Part shown: positions 1 through 8,991 of the stretch, piece after piece
Layout: the number at the start of each line of letters is the position of its first letter
Position numbering within the stretch: position 1 is the first letter of the stretch
Source: Terriglobia bacterium
GTDB taxonomy: Bacteria; Acidobacteriota; Terriglobia; Bryobacterales; Bryobacteraceae
DNA: 64,000 bases
NCBI GenBank assembly: GCA_020073265.1
Contig: JAIQFN010000019.1
Coordinates: 1 to 64,000, forward strand
Direction of reading: 5' to 3'
Made by a program: the position numbers and the translations under genes
Notes under the pieces: generated by a model
The model's database searches: none
What the model was told of the DNA's origin: nothing
What the model saw: only the letters and a program-made list of their open reading frames with translations

Positions 1-204
1 TTTACGCCCACCTATTCCTCCTGGATGAACCAGGTCGAAATCTGGTTCTCCAAACTGCAACGCGAAGTGATCGATCGCGGCATCTTCACTTCCGTCGCCG
101 ACCTCCGGCGCAAGATCCTGCGCTACATTCGGCTATACGGAAAATCTGCCAAGCCCTTCCGCTGGAAATACTCCGACCCAAGGCGGAGAATTCAGTCGTG
201 GTAA
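1..204 (+). CDS. IS630-family transposase, C-terminal end (5' cut by window edge)
   Basis: Open from the window edge to TAA, giving the last 67 residues of a DDE transposase. The piece SSWMNQVEIWFSKLQRE matches the conserved final block of IS630/Tc1-type transposases; the Glu in NQVEIW is the expected third acidic catalytic residue. It is followed by the usual YxxxAKPFRWKY tail. The catalytic Asp residues would lie upstream, outside the window, so whether the element is intact cannot be judged. I saw no clear terminal inverted repeat in the 140 bases that follow. Confidence 0.85.
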   Translation, partial: FTPTYSSWMNQVEIWFSKLQREVIDRGIFTSVADLRRKILRYIRLYGKSAKPFRWKYSDPRRRIQSW

Positions 205-346
205 ATACTTCTCACAGACAGCCCACTAGGATGTCCTCGAAGTAGCAGGCGCTTGGCAGTTCTGAGTCATTTTCTCCCATCTGCCAGATAGGTGTGTCAA
301 CGATACTATTGCCGTAACGCCGGGTTGCCTTCCGATAAGCCGCACC

Positions 347-2512
347 TCACCCTCCCGGCGACTCGAACACCACCACCGCCAGCGGCGGCAGCGTGACCAC
401 CAGACTGTGATAGTGATTGTTGTGCCCCACCGGCTCGGACACCACCGCGCCCGCGTTGCCCAGGTTGCTGCCTCCGAACATCTCGGCGTCGCTGTTGAAG
501 ACCTCGCGGTACACGCCCGGATCCGGCACCCCCACCCGATACCTCATCCGCGGCACCGGCGTGAAATTGCACACGAACAGCAGGAACGGCTTGCCCCCGC
601 TCGGCCGGCGGATGAACGCGATGGTGGAGCCTTCCACATCCCGGAAGTCCACCCACTCGAACCCGGCCCAATGAAAATCCACTTCGTAAAACGCCGGATG
701 CGAACGATACAGCCGGTTCAGCTCGCCCACGTAGGCCTGCAGCTTGCGATGAAAATCGAACTGCAGCAGCTCCCACGGCAGCCCGCGCTCGTCGCTCCAC
801 TCGTCCCACACCCCGATCTCCGACCCCATGAACACCAGCTTCTTGCCCGGATGCCCGTACATGTACGCCAGAAACGCGCGCACGTTGGCGAACTTCTGCC
901 ACACGTCGCCCGGCATCTTGCTCAGCAACGCGCCCTTGCCGTGCACCACTTCGTCGTGCGAGATCGGAAGCACGAAATTCTCGGTGAAGGCGTACAGCAT
1001 GCTGAAGGTGATGTTGTTGTGATGATACTTGCGATGCACCGGATCCTTGGCGAAGTAGTCCAGCATGTCGTTCATCCACCCCATGTTCCACTTCATGGTG
1101 AAACCGAGGCCGTTCAAGTACGTCGGCCGCGACACGCCGGTGAACGCCGTGGATTCCTCGGCCACCGTGATCGCCCCCGGCACCTGGTGCGCTAGCTCGT
1201 TGAAGCGCCGCAAAAAATCGACCGCCTCCAGGTTCTCGTTCCCGCCGTACATGTTGGGAATCCATTCGCCCGGCTGGCGCGAGTAATCCAGATACAGCAT
1301 CGACGCCACCGCATCCACGCGCAACCCGTCGATGTGGTACACCTTCAGCCAGAACAGCGCGTTCGAAATCAGGAACGTCCGCACTTCGTTCCGGCCGTAG
1401 TTGAAAATCAGCGTGCCCCAATCGCGATGCTCGCCCTTGCGCGGATCGGCGTGCTCGTACACCGCCGTTCCGTCGAACTGCGCCAGGCCATGCGCGTCTT
1501 TGGGAAAATGCGCCGGCACCCAATCCACGATCACCCCGATCCCGGCCTGATGGCAGCAATCCACCAGATGCATGAAATCCTGCGGCGACCCGAACCGCGC
1601 CGTGGGCGCATAATAGCCCACCACCTGGTAGCCCCACGAAGCCGACAGCGGATGCTCCATCACCGGCAGCAGCTCGATATGCGTGTAGCCCATGCGCTTG
1701 GCATAGTCCACCAGCTTCGACGCCAGCTCGCGATACGTCAGGTAGTTGTTGTGCGGACCGCGCAGCCACGAACCCAGATGCACTTCGTAGACTGACACCG
1801 GCTCCTTCAGCAGGTCCTGCCGCGCGCGCGCCTCCATCCAGGCCTGATCGCCCCAGCGATAGCTTTCCAGATCGCACACCACCGATGCCGACTTGGGCGG
1901 ATCCTCGCTCTCGAACCCGTACGGGTCGGACTTCTGCTGCCGGTAGGCTCGCAACCGCGCGCGCACCGAATACTTGTAGTTGGTCCCGGCGCCGACGCCC
2001 GGCACGAACAGCTCCCACACGCCGCCCGAGCGCAGACGCATGGGATGCCGCCGCTCGTCCCAATCGTTGAAGTCGCCCACCACGCTGACCACTTCGGCGT
2101 TCGGCGCCCACACCGTGAATCGCACGCCCGCCACGCCTTCGCAGGCCACCAGGTGCGCGCCCATGGTGCGGTAGCTTTCGTACTGCGTGCCTTCGCCGTG
2201 AATGTGCAGGTCGAAGTCCGAGATCAGCGGAGGAAAACGATACGGATCGTCCATCTCGACGTGCGAGCCGTTCCACAGCGTGATGCGCAACCGATAGCCA
2301 TGCGGCTCCCGATCCAGCTTGCCGACGAAGAAGCCTTCGGCGCGCGCCTTGTGCATCGGACTCGCGACGCCTCCCGCCACCACCGCGGCATCCATGGCCT
2401 GAGGCAGGAACGCGCGCACCTCCCAGCCGCTCTCGGTTCGATGCGGCCCGAGAACGCTGAAGGCATCGCTGTGATGGCCGCTGAGAATCGATTCCACGTC
2501 TTGGGCAGTCAT
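347..2512 (-). CDS. glgB: 1,4-alpha-glucan branching enzyme (GH13)
   Basis: Makes alpha-1,6 branches in glycogen in the cytoplasm. The 721-residue product is of normal length for the family. An N-terminal CBM48-type module ([18 protein letters not shown], around residue 130) precedes the GH13 barrel. Visible catalytic blocks are DGLRVDAV (nucleophile Asp near 398), AEEST (acid/base Glu near 451) and SHDEVVHGK (near 517), followed by an all-beta C-terminal domain. It starts back-to-back with the deaminase gene on the other strand, and its ATG overlaps the first possible ATG of that gene. No other glg gene is adjacent; a GH57 enzyme lies about 57 kb away. Confidence 0.97.
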   Translation of the reverse strand: MTAQDVESILSGHHSDAFSVLGPHRTESGWEVRAFLPQAMDAAVVAGGVASPMHKARAEGFFVGKLDREPHGYRLRITLWNGSHVEMDDPYRFPPLISDFDLHIHGEGTQYESYRTMGAHLVACEGVAGVRFTVWAPNAEVVSVVGDFNDWDERRHPMRLRSGGVWELFVPGVGAGTNYKYSVRARLRAYRQQKSDPYGFESEDPPKSASVVCDLESYRWGDQAWMEARARQDLLKEPVSVYEVHLGSWLRGPHNNYLTYRELASKLVDYAKRMGYTHIELLPVMEHPLSASWGYQVVGYYAPTARFGSPQDFMHLVDCCHQAGIGVIVDWVPAHFPKDAHGLAQFDGTAVYEHADPRKGEHRDWGTLIFNYGRNEVRTFLISNALFWLKVYHIDGLRVDAVASMLYLDYSRQPGEWIPNMYGGNENLEAVDFLRRFNELAHQVPGAITVAEESTAFTGVSRPTYLNGLGFTMKWNMGWMNDMLDYFAKDPVHRKYHHNNITFSMLYAFTENFVLPISHDEVVHGKGALLSKMPGDVWQKFANVRAFLAYMYGHPGKKLVFMGSEIGVWDEWSDERGLPWELLQFDFHRKLQAYVGELNRLYRSHPAFYEVDFHWAGFEWVDFRDVEGSTIAFIRRPSGGKPFLLFVCNFTPVPRMRYRVGVPDPGVYREVFNSDAEMFGGSNLGNAGAVVSEPVGHNNHYHSLVVTLPPLAVVVFESPGG

Positions 2513-2537
2513 GCACAGTTATTATGGCAAGGTGGCC

Positions 2538-3437
2538 ATGCCCAAGGCAGAACTGCACCTGCATCTGGAAGGATCCATCCAGGCCGAGACGCTCCTGGCC
2601 ATCGATCCCGCGCTTTCGGCCGCCGAGATTCAAGCCAATCTGAAGTGCCGCACTTTCGAGGAATTTCTGCGCGGCTACATCTGGATCACCGGCAAACTGC
2701 AAACGCCCGCGCACTACGCGCTCGCGACGCGCCATCTGCTGGAGCGCCTGGCGGCCGAGAACGTCACGTATGCTGAGATCACGCTTTCGGCCGGCGTGGT
2801 GCTGTGGAAGCAGCAGGATCTCGCGGCCGTCTACGAGGCCGTCTGGAAGGAATCGCAGCGCTCTCGCGTCCGGACTTATTGGATCCTCGACGCCGTCCGG
2901 CACTTCGGCGCCGAACATGGCATGGACGTCGCGCGCTTCGCGGTCACCCGCCGCGAGCACGGCGTCATCGCGTACGGCATCGGAGGCGACGAGGCGCGCG
3001 GACCGGCCGAATGGTTTCGCGACGTTTTCGCCTTCGCCCGCGACGGCGGCCTGCACCTGGTCTGTCACGCCGGCGAGACGTGCGGCCCCGAATCGATCTG
3101 GGCCGCGCTCGCAATCGGAGCCGAGCGCATCGGACACGGCATCGCGGCCGCGCGCGATCCCGCTCTGCTCCAACACCTGCGCGAATCCGACGTGCCGCTG
3201 GAGGTCTCGATCACCAGCAACGTGGCGACGGGCGTAGTCGCGTCGCTCGAACAGCACCCGGTGCGGCAGCTTTACGACGCCGGGGTTCCCATCGTCCTCA
3301 ACACGGACGATCCATCCTTCTTTAATACGACGCTCACGCGCGAATACGAGCTGGCCGAGCGCACCTTCGGCCTGCCGGTCGATCGGCTCGCAGCCAACAG
3401 TTTCCGCTACGCCTTCGCGGCCCCCGCGCGCGACTAA
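2538..3437 (+). CDS. add: Adenosine deaminase-family protein
   Basis: Zinc-dependent purine deaminase of the amidohydrolase superfamily. Metal and catalytic motifs appear in order: HLHLEGS near the N terminus, CHAGE (general-acid Glu), the IGHG histidine block and NTDDP. The product is about 299 residues, shorter than E. coli Add, as in bacterial adenosine/aminodeoxyfutalosine deaminase variants, so the substrate is uncertain; in a menaquinone-making acidobacterium a futalosine-pathway role is possible. I chose ATG 2538 because AAGGTGG sits just upstream. An in-frame ATG at 2511 would overlap the divergent glgB start and add nine residues. Confidence 0.85.
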   Translation: MPKAELHLHLEGSIQAETLLAIDPALSAAEIQANLKCRTFEEFLRGYIWITGKLQTPAHYALATRHLLERLAAENVTYAEITLSAGVVLWKQQDLAAVYEAVWKESQRSRVRTYWILDAVRHFGAEHGMDVARFAVTRREHGVIAYGIGGDEARGPAEWFRDVFAFARDGGLHLVCHAGETCGPESIWAALAIGAERIGHGIAAARDPALLQHLRESDVPLEVSITSNVATGVVASLEQHPVRQLYDAGVPIVLNTDDPSFFNTTLTREYELAERTFGLPVDRLAANSFRYAFAAPARD

Positions 3438-3499
3438 ACCCGCGCCCTGGATCCGCCGATGGAACGAAGGGAGAGCTCTCCCGCGGCCGCTCCTTTCGC

Positions 3500-5134
3500 G
3501 TGAAGAATACGTTCCAAACCATCGGCAAGAACTTCCGGCGCCTGGCCCGCCGACGGACGCGCGCCTGCCTGGCCGTGGCCGCTTTCGCGATGCTGACCCG
3601 GCTGGCGCTCTTCCCCTGGCTCGGCACGCCCAACCCCACGGTCCACGATGAATTCAGCTATCTGCTAGGCGCCGACACGTTCGCCTCGGGCCGCCTCACC
3701 AATCCCACGCATCCGTTCTGGATGCACTTCGAAACCTTCCACGTCATCCAGCAGCCGACCTACGCATCCAAATACCCGCCGCTGCAAGGCCTGGTCCTCG
3801 CGCTGGGCCAGATCCTGGGCAGTCCCTGGATCGGCGTCTGGCTGAGCGTGGGCGTCATGTGCGCGCTGGTGTGTTGGGCCTTGCAAGGATGGCTGCCGCC
3901 CTCGCCCGCGCTGCTCGGCGCGATGCTGGTCGCGATCCGCCTCGGCATCTTCGACTATTGGATGAATTCCTACTGGGGCGGAGCCATCGCCGCAACCGGC
4001 GGCGCGCTGGTGATCGGAGCGCTTCCCCGGTTGAAGCGCAAACTGCGTGCCCGCCATGCCGCTGCGTTCGGACTCGGCCTGGCGATCTTGATGAACAGCC
4101 GTCCCTATGAAGGCGCGATTCTGGGAGCCGCCGCCGCGGTGTCGCTGGCTGTGGCGCTGATCCGCCGCCGCGAGCCCCTGCTTCGCGTGCTCTCGCGCAT
4201 CGCTCTGCCGGCTGGTGTGATTCTCGGCTTGGCCGCCTGCGGAACCGCGTTCTACAACTTCCGCGTCACCGGCAGCCCCCTGCGCATGCCGTACCAGGTC
4301 CACGAGGCCCAATATGTCGTGAGCTCCGTCTTCTTGTGGGACAAGCCGCGGCCCGTTCCGGTCTATCACAACGAGCCGATGCGCCGTTATTGGTCCGTCT
4401 TCGACGTGCAGGTGGAAGATCTCATGCGCGGCCATCCCGTCCTCAGCACGCTGCTGAAGCTCGGTTACGGCTACGAGTTTTACCTCGGCAACGGCTTCAT
4501 GGTGCTGCCGCTGTTCGGTCTGATCGTTCTCTGGCGGAACGCGCGCGCGCGGCTGGCTCTGATCCTGTTCGGTGTTTTCCTGCTGGGCCTGGTGCCGGAG
4601 AAAACCATCTGGCCGCACTACCCCTCGCCGTCGCTGGCGCTGTTCTTCCTGCTCATCATGTACGGCTTTCTCGGCATCCGATCGTGGAAGATCGGTCGCG
4701 CTCCGGTCGGCGCCGGCCTGGTGAAGCCGCTCATGATCGCGTTCTATGTGCAGAGCCTGATGTACATCGTGTTCGCCTGCCTGCATCTGGATGGGGCGCA
4801 CGTTGGCGGCGCCGCCGATTTCGCGCAGGCGCGCCGGAGTCTGGCCGCGAAGCTTGAAAAGCTGCCGGGACAGCAGCTTGTGATGGTGCGCTACACGCCT
4901 CAGCACATCGTTCACAACGAGTGGGTCTTCAATCGCGCCGACATCGACCACGCCAAGGTGGTCTGGGCGCGCGAGCTGGGTCCGCAAGAAGACCGCCCGT
5001 TCCTGGAATACTTCCGCGATCGCAAGATATGGCTGCTGGAAGCCGACGCCGATCCACCGCGCCTCAGCCCGGTCCCGGTTCTGAATGTGGGGCAGGCAAT
5101 CTTGCCTGCAGCCGGCTTTCAGCCGGCCCGCTGA
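3500..5134 (+). CDS. Polytopic membrane protein, GT-C glycosyltransferase-like
   Basis: A 544-residue protein starting with GTG, with a basic N terminus and roughly ten hydrophobic segments. After the first membrane helix comes an acidic loop [11 protein letters not shown], then KYPPLQG and NSYWGG. This layout resembles PMT/ArnT-type GT-C enzymes, which use a lipid-linked sugar donor and an acidic first loop. The C-terminal soluble part is short. The last 15 codons lie inside a palindromic repeat (5087-5127), so the end [16 protein letters not shown] is repeat-encoded rather than a conserved domain. The exact substrate is unknown. Confidence 0.6.
   Translation: MKNTFQTIGKNFRRLARRRTRACLAVAAFAMLTRLALFPWLGTPNPTVHDEFSYLLGADTFASGRLTNPTHPFWMHFETFHVIQQPTYASKYPPLQGLVLALGQILGSPWIGVWLSVGVMCALVCWALQGWLPPSPALLGAMLVAIRLGIFDYWMNSYWGGAIAATGGALVIGALPRLKRKLRARHAAAFGLGLAILMNSRPYEGAILGAAAAVSLAVALIRRREPLLRVLSRIALPAGVILGLAACGTAFYNFRVTGSPLRMPYQVHEAQYVVSSVFLWDKPRPVPVYHNEPMRRYWSVFDVQVEDLMRGHPVLSTLLKLGYGYEFYLGNGFMVLPLFGLIVLWRNARARLALILFGVFLLGLVPEKTIWPHYPSPSLALFFLLIMYGFLGIRSWKIGRAPVGAGLVKPLMIAFYVQSLMYIVFACLHLDGAHVGGAADFAQARRSLAAKLEKLPGQQLVMVRYTPQHIVHNEWVFNRADIDHAKVVWARELGPQEDRPFLEYFRDRKIWLLEADADPPRLSPVPVLNVGQAILPAAGFQPAR
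5087..5127. repeat. Palindromic repeat family A, copy 1
   Basis: Two adjacent hairpins: CAGGCA-loop-TGCCTG, then GCCGGC-loop-GCCGGC. Related copies are at 35978-36017 and 55453-55492. This copy lies inside the 3' end of the membrane-protein gene and is translated. Confidence 0.85.
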
Positions 5135-5138
5135 TCTT

Positions 5139-6278
5139 CTAAATCGCCCCCGAGTCGCTCAGCTTCACCCGTACGTTGGTGGTGCGCCCGTTGCGAAAGA
5201 CCGTCAGCTCCAGCGTGTCGCCGGCCCGCTTGCTCGACAGCGCCCGGCTGATCGCGTCGTTGCGATCGATCGGCCGGCCGTCGATCGCCATGATCAAGTC
5301 CCCGCCCACCACCAGTTGCACATTGCCGATCTGCACCGTCTCGCGGCCTCCGCGCAATCCCGCGCGATCCGCCGGCGATCCCGGGTCCACCGCCTGAACC
5401 AGCAGTCCGCCTTGCGTCGGCAGGTTCAACGCGTCGGCATAATCGCCCGACACCGGCACCACCGTGACCCCCAGCTTTGGCCGCTTGCGCCCGGCCTGCG
5501 TATCTTCCAGCATCGCCTTGGCGCGATTGATCGGCATGGCGAAGCCGATCCCGATACTCCCGCCGTTCGGCCCGAGAATCGCCGTGTTGATGCCGATCAC
5601 GTTGCCGGAGGAATCCAGCAGCGGCCCGCCGCTATTGCCGAAGTTGATGGCCGCGTCGGTCTGAATGAGACCTTCCAGCTCCTGATCGTTCTCGCCGCGA
5701 ATGGTCCTGCCCAGCGAGCTCACCACGCCGGTGGTCAGCGTCCCGTTCAGCCCGAAAGGATTGCCGATAGCGAGCACTTTCTGCCCCACCTGGATCCCAT
5801 CGGAATCGCCCAGCCGCAGCCACGGCAGCGATTTGCGCGGCGTAATCTGGATCAGCGCCAAATCGTTCGATTCGTCGCGGGTCACCAGCGTCGCCTTGTA
5901 GCGCGTCTGGTCGGACAGCGTCACTTCGAGGGTGCGCTCGTTCGTCACCACGTGGCTGTTGGTCAGAATTTTTCCATCCCCGCTGATCATGAATCCGGAT
6001 CCTTGATCGCGCGACGGAACGACGTCCAGGAAAATCGTCCGCCGGTACACCGTGCTGGTCACGTTCACGGTGGCCAGGTGCGCGGTCTTATAGATCTCGA
6101 TGTTGTTGGTCTCGTCCGCGCTCAGCCCGGCGCCGCGAGCCACGGTCGGTCCCGACCAGCTCTGCGGGGGCACGCCCGATCCCTGCCCCAGGAATCGATA
6201 CCGCCAGTTCGCCCTGGACGTTATGAAAAGGAAGCCGCCCACCAAAACAGCGGCGACAATCAAGACGCGCAATCTCAT
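5139..6278 (-). CDS. HtrA/DegP-type serine protease with one PDZ domain
   Basis: A 379-residue envelope protease. It starts with one N-terminal membrane anchor or uncleaved signal (residues 4-20), followed by a trypsin-like domain with the triad LTNSHVV (His near 108), ESNDLALI (Asp near 138) and GNSGGP (Ser near 215). One PDZ domain lies around residues 270-370 (VQAVDPGSPADRAGLRGG). It is the last gene of a folD-coaE-htrA run and overlaps the coaE stop by four bases, suggesting translational coupling. One PDZ domain and a membrane anchor make it closer to DegS/HtrA than to two-PDZ DegP. Confidence 0.93.
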   Translation of the reverse strand: MRLRVLIVAAVLVGGFLFITSRANWRYRFLGQGSGVPPQSWSGPTVARGAGLSADETNNIEIYKTAHLATVNVTSTVYRRTIFLDVVPSRDQGSGFMISGDGKILTNSHVVTNERTLEVTLSDQTRYKATLVTRDESNDLALIQITPRKSLPWLRLGDSDGIQVGQKVLAIGNPFGLNGTLTTGVVSSLGRTIRGENDQELEGLIQTDAAINFGNSGGPLLDSSGNVIGINTAILGPNGGSIGIGFAMPINRAKAMLEDTQAGRKRPKLGVTVVPVSGDYADALNLPTQGGLLVQAVDPGSPADRAGLRGGRETVQIGNVQLVVGGDLIMAIDGRPIDRNDAISRALSSKRAGDTLELTVFRNGRTTNVRVKLSDSGAI

Positions 6279-6880
6279 GCTGATAAACTCCGTAGCGAGT
6301 TGTACACGCCCCGCACTTGTTCGAGCGTGCTTTCCTTGGTGCCCGACGTATCGATCACGTAGTCGGCCACGCGCACTTTCTCATCGAGCGGAAGCTGCCG
6401 GCTCAGCCGCGCCAGGACCTCTTCTCTCGTATACGGTCCTCGCTTCATAGCGCGTTCAATCTGCTGTTCCATGCTGCAAACCGCCACGATCAGCTTGTCG
6501 AACCTCTTATAACTTCCAGTTTCAACCAGAATCGCCGCCGCGACAACTACGATGGCGTCGGGGTCGGTGCGCTGGATCTCCTCGATCATCCGCCTCTGGC
6601 GTGCGCCCACCGCCGGATGCACCAGCCGGTTGAGCTTCTCCAGCATCTCCGGCTGATCGAAAACCAGCGCCGCCAGCTTGCGCCGGTCGATGAAACCCTC
6701 CTGGTCGAGAATCCGGTCGCCGAACAAGTTCACTACGTCGTCGAAAACTTCGGCGCCCGGCAGCAGCACCTGGTGCCCCAGCTCGTCGGCCTCGATCAAA
6801 TGGCAGCCCAGATCCGCCAGCGCCTGGCCGACGAAGCTCTTGCCGCTCGCTAGCCCGCCCGTCAGCCCTACCCGCAGCAT
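6275..6880 (-). CDS. coaE: Dephospho-CoA kinase
   Basis: Catalyses the last step of coenzyme A synthesis by phosphorylating the 3'-OH of dephospho-CoA. The 201-residue protein has the P-loop GLTGGLASGKS at the N terminus, then the EADELGHQVL substrate-binding block, and DxLIVAVC and RQLPLDEKVRVADYVIDTSG later, all typical of CoaE. It overlaps folD upstream by 13 bases and htrA downstream by four, so the three genes are probably one transcript. Confidence 0.95.
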   Translation of the reverse strand: MLRVGLTGGLASGKSFVGQALADLGCHLIEADELGHQVLLPGAEVFDDVVNLFGDRILDQEGFIDRRKLAALVFDQPEMLEKLNRLVHPAVGARQRRMIEEIQRTDPDAIVVVAAAILVETGSYKRFDKLIVAVCSMEQQIERAMKRGPYTREEVLARLSRQLPLDEKVRVADYVIDTSGTKESTLEQVRGVYNSLRSLSA

Positions 6881-7728
6881 AAATGCTGCTCGGCGGCGGC
6901 CACCGTGTTGGCCATCAGCATCGCGATGGTTAGCGGACCCACGCCTCCCGGCACCGGCGTATAAGCGCTAGCCAGTTCCAGCGCCGCCTCCGCATCCACG
7001 TCGCCTACTAACCCTTTGCCGTCCGGCCCGCGATTCTGTCCGACGTCGATGACCACGGCCCCCGGCCGGATGAACTCGCGCGTCACCAGCCGCGGCTTTC
7101 CGATGGCCGCCACCAGGATGTCCGCGCGCCGGCACTCCTCCGCCAGATTAGACGTCTTCGAGTGGCAGATGGTCACGGTCGCGCTCTGGTGCAGCAGCAG
7201 CAGGGCGATCGGCTTTCCGACGATATCGCTGCGCCCTATCACCACGGCTTTCTTGCCCGCGATCGGAATCTCGTAGCGCCGCAGCAGCTCTATGATCCCG
7301 GCCGGCGTGCAGGCCCGCGGCGCTGGAATATTCGCCACCAGGCTCCCCACGTTCATCGGATGAAACCCGTCGACGTCCTTGTCGGGCTTCACCGCCAGCA
7401 GAACGCGCCGGCTGTCCACCTGCTTGGGAAGCGGCACCTGCACCAGGATTCCATCGATCTCGCTGCGCTGGTTGAGTCCTTCGATGATGCCCAGCAAGTC
7501 ACCGGTCGAGATGGTGGCCGGCGGCGTGATCTTCTCGCTGTAGATGCCCAGGTCGCCGCAGGCCTTGGTCTTGCCGCGCACGTAGATCTCGGACGCGGGA
7601 TCGTTGCCTACCAACACCACAGCCAGGCCCGGCGGCCGGTGACTCGCCGTCAACTTCGCGACGCGCGGCCGCAGCTCCGCCAGAATCTGTTCCCGCACCC
7701 ATTTTCCATCCAGGATCTTGGCGCTCAC
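6868..7728 (-). CDS. folD: Bifunctional methylenetetrahydrofolate dehydrogenase / cyclohydrolase
   Basis: Interconverts 5,10-methylene- and 10-formyl-tetrahydrofolate, supplying one-carbon units for purine and Met-tRNA formylation. The 286-residue product has normal length. Diagnostic segments are YVRGKTKACGDLGI (catalytic Lys), PLPKQVDSRRVL, the NADP-binding VIGRSDIVGKP and the C-terminal PVPGGVGPLTIAMLM. It is the first gene of the minus-strand folD-coaE-htrA operon. A family-B palindrome lies just upstream of the start. Confidence 0.96.
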   Translation of the reverse strand: MSAKILDGKWVREQILAELRPRVAKLTASHRPPGLAVVLVGNDPASEIYVRGKTKACGDLGIYSEKITPPATISTGDLLGIIEGLNQRSEIDGILVQVPLPKQVDSRRVLLAVKPDKDVDGFHPMNVGSLVANIPAPRACTPAGIIELLRRYEIPIAGKKAVVIGRSDIVGKPIALLLLHQSATVTICHSKTSNLAEECRRADILVAAIGKPRLVTREFIRPGAVVIDVGQNRGPDGKGLVGDVDAEAALELASAYTPVPGGVGPLTIAMLMANTVAAAEQHLCCG

Positions 7729-7752
7729 TCATTCGTGAGCATAGCAGACGAT

Positions 7753-7798
7753 GTGGCGCACGCACTCATGCGTGCCGCGTTCACACTCGTGTGAACGC
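7753..7798. repeat. Palindromic repeat family B, copy 1
   Basis: Two perfect stem-loops in tandem: GCACGCA-CTCA-TGCGTGC, then GCGTTCACA-CTCG-TGTGAACGC. Five more copies occur at 13211, 16270, 44292, 58937 and 61750, all between genes. Confidence 0.9.
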
Positions 7799-7841
7799 TA
7801 GGGGTGAACGCGAAGGACTGACGGACGTTTCCAAGACCGCC

Positions 7842-8390
7842 TCACTTCGTTGGCCGCTTGCTCTTCGCCTTGGCCGGCGTCGCCCGCTCATTCAGCAGCT
7901 TCAGCGCCTGCTCGCGAATGTGCTGGTCCTGCTGGTCGTCGAAAAATTTCTCGTCCTTGCCGCTGTACTGCGCGCGAATCATCCCCTTGCGGTCGATGAA
8001 CACCATCAGCGGAACCAGCGGCCGCTCGTCCTTGGGCCACTGCAGATACTCGAGCGCCGGCGCCCCGCCCGCGATTCCCACCGGAAACGGCGGATTGAAC
8101 TGCCGCACGAAACCCGGAATGTCCGGGTTGTCGTTCACCGCGGCCTCCACCACCTCAAACCCCTTCGGACCGAGATCCTTCTGAATGCCACTCAGAACCT
8201 GAGTGGTTTTTTGGCAGTGCGGTCAAGTGGTGAGAATGAAGACCAGGCACAGCACCTTGCCGCGGTATTGGGTCACCAGCAGTTGCTTGTCACCCGCAAG
8301 CCCGATGACAAACTCCGGCGACTTCCGCGGTATCTCGATCCCGAAGGCCGAGGCGGCCACCAGCAAAAGCATGAATATCCGTCGACGCAT
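7842..8390 (-). CDS. Probable selenoprotein: secreted TlpA/AhpC-like redoxin with UxxC active site
   Basis: One reading frame of 182 residues is interrupted by a single TGA at 8223-8225, exactly where thioredoxin-fold proteins place the first active-site cysteine. The local sequence is VFILTT-U-PHCQKT, giving U56-P-H-C59. The frame stays open on both sides and reads as one redoxin: signal peptide (residues 1-17, RRRIFMLLLVAASAFG), strand-loop active site, the cis-Pro segment LVPLMVFIDRKG near 133, and a basic tail. A perfect hairpin starts 16 nt after the TGA, as in bacterial SECIS elements. The likely role is thiol-disulfide or peroxide chemistry outside the cytoplasm. The Sec machinery (selA, selB, selD) is not in the window. 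Alternatives are a TGC-to-TGA error or a nonsense mutation; the hairpin argues against both. Confidence 0.8.
8188..8206 (-). promoter_or_regulatory. SECIS-like hairpin downstream of in-frame UGA
   Basis: On the minus strand, CCACTCAG-GTT-CTGAGTGG forms an eight-pair perfect stem with a three-base loop, starting 16 nt after the UGA at 8225-8223. The apex AGGTTCT closely resembles the AGGTCT apex of the E. coli fdhF SECIS, where the loop G-U contacts SelB. It lies inside the coding sequence, as bacterial SECIS elements do. Confidence 0.72.
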
Positions 8391-8487
8391 TGGAAAATTT
8401 GAGTATACCGGACTCGCGAAGCCTATCGCGCTCAAACACCGGCGGACAGACTTCACGTCCGTGGCACTCTCATCAGAACGCGACTTC

Positions 8488-8769
8488 CTACACCAACTCC
8501 AGCCGAATCCGGCGACCGACTGCGACCGCGGCCTTTTGAAGCGTGCTCAACGTCACTGCGGCATTCTCCGGATCGAGAAGCCTGTCGAGCGCCGCTCTGC
8601 TGGTATGCATTCTCCGGGCCATCGCTGCTTTCGTGAGACCCTTTTGCTGCATGGCCGTTTCAACCTGGCGGGAAACCACTCGCTTGATAGCAGCCGCGCT
8701 GACCTCCTCATACAGGCCCTCCTCGCGAAGCCAACTGTCGAAAGATGATCCAATGTTCTTCTTCTTCAT
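8488..8769 (-). CDS. HigA-type HTH antitoxin-like protein
   Basis: A 93-residue protein beginning MKKKNIGSSFDSWLREEGL. It contains a helix-turn-helix (KAAMARRMHTSRAALDRLLDP) typical of XRE/HigA-like antitoxins paired with phage Gp49-type (HigB/RelE) toxins. I chose ATG 8769 because it overlaps the TGA of the remnant toxin frame by the ATGA arrangement usual in these toxin-antitoxin pairs; the longer upstream frame is not conserved-looking. Only the last codons of the toxin survive upstream, so the antitoxin appears orphaned. It may still act as a DNA-binding repressor. Confidence 0.85.
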   Translation of the reverse strand: MKKKNIGSSFDSWLREEGLYEEVSAAAIKRVVSRQVETAMQQKGLTKAAMARRMHTSRAALDRLLDPENAAVTLSTLQKAAVAVGRRIRLELV

Positions 8770-8831
8770 CCCGGTTGCCCCTTCTTGCGCTTGATCGCCA
8801 GGTCCAGGTCCTTTTTCGGAGTTTTCTGTCT
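8766..8831 (-). pseudogene. 3' remnant of a HigB/Gp49-type toxin gene
   Basis: In the frame ending at TGA 8766-8768 the sequence reads RQKTPKKDLDLAIKRKKGQPG. This is the characteristic end of phage Gp49-like toxins (usually FQKKTQKTPKKDLDLA). The frame is preceded directly by a stop, and nothing upstream resembles the rest of the toxin. The toxin is therefore truncated. Confidence 0.7.
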
Positions 8832-8991
8832 TCACAACCAGCGTATCATTTTTGATACAGGTCGGCAATACCCTTTGGTTGGGAGTCACCATCCGCACGA
8901 CGCTTTCTTCGCTTCCCCGTCAACTATTTCCATGCGCCACCCTGTGCCCGCAACTTCGCCCAATGCTATCCCGTTCCCAGGAGGCATTCCC

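Noticed and set aside
306-3257. 983-residue minus-strand frame across glgB and the deaminase gene
   Set aside because: It overlaps two recognisable genes in other frames, and its Arg/Gly/Ala-rich sequence resembles no protein. It is a product of high GC.
7842-8456. Two separate small genes (8223-8456 and 7842-8153)
   Set aside because: They are one frame split by a TGA at the active-site position with a SECIS-like hairpin behind it; neither half is a complete fold.
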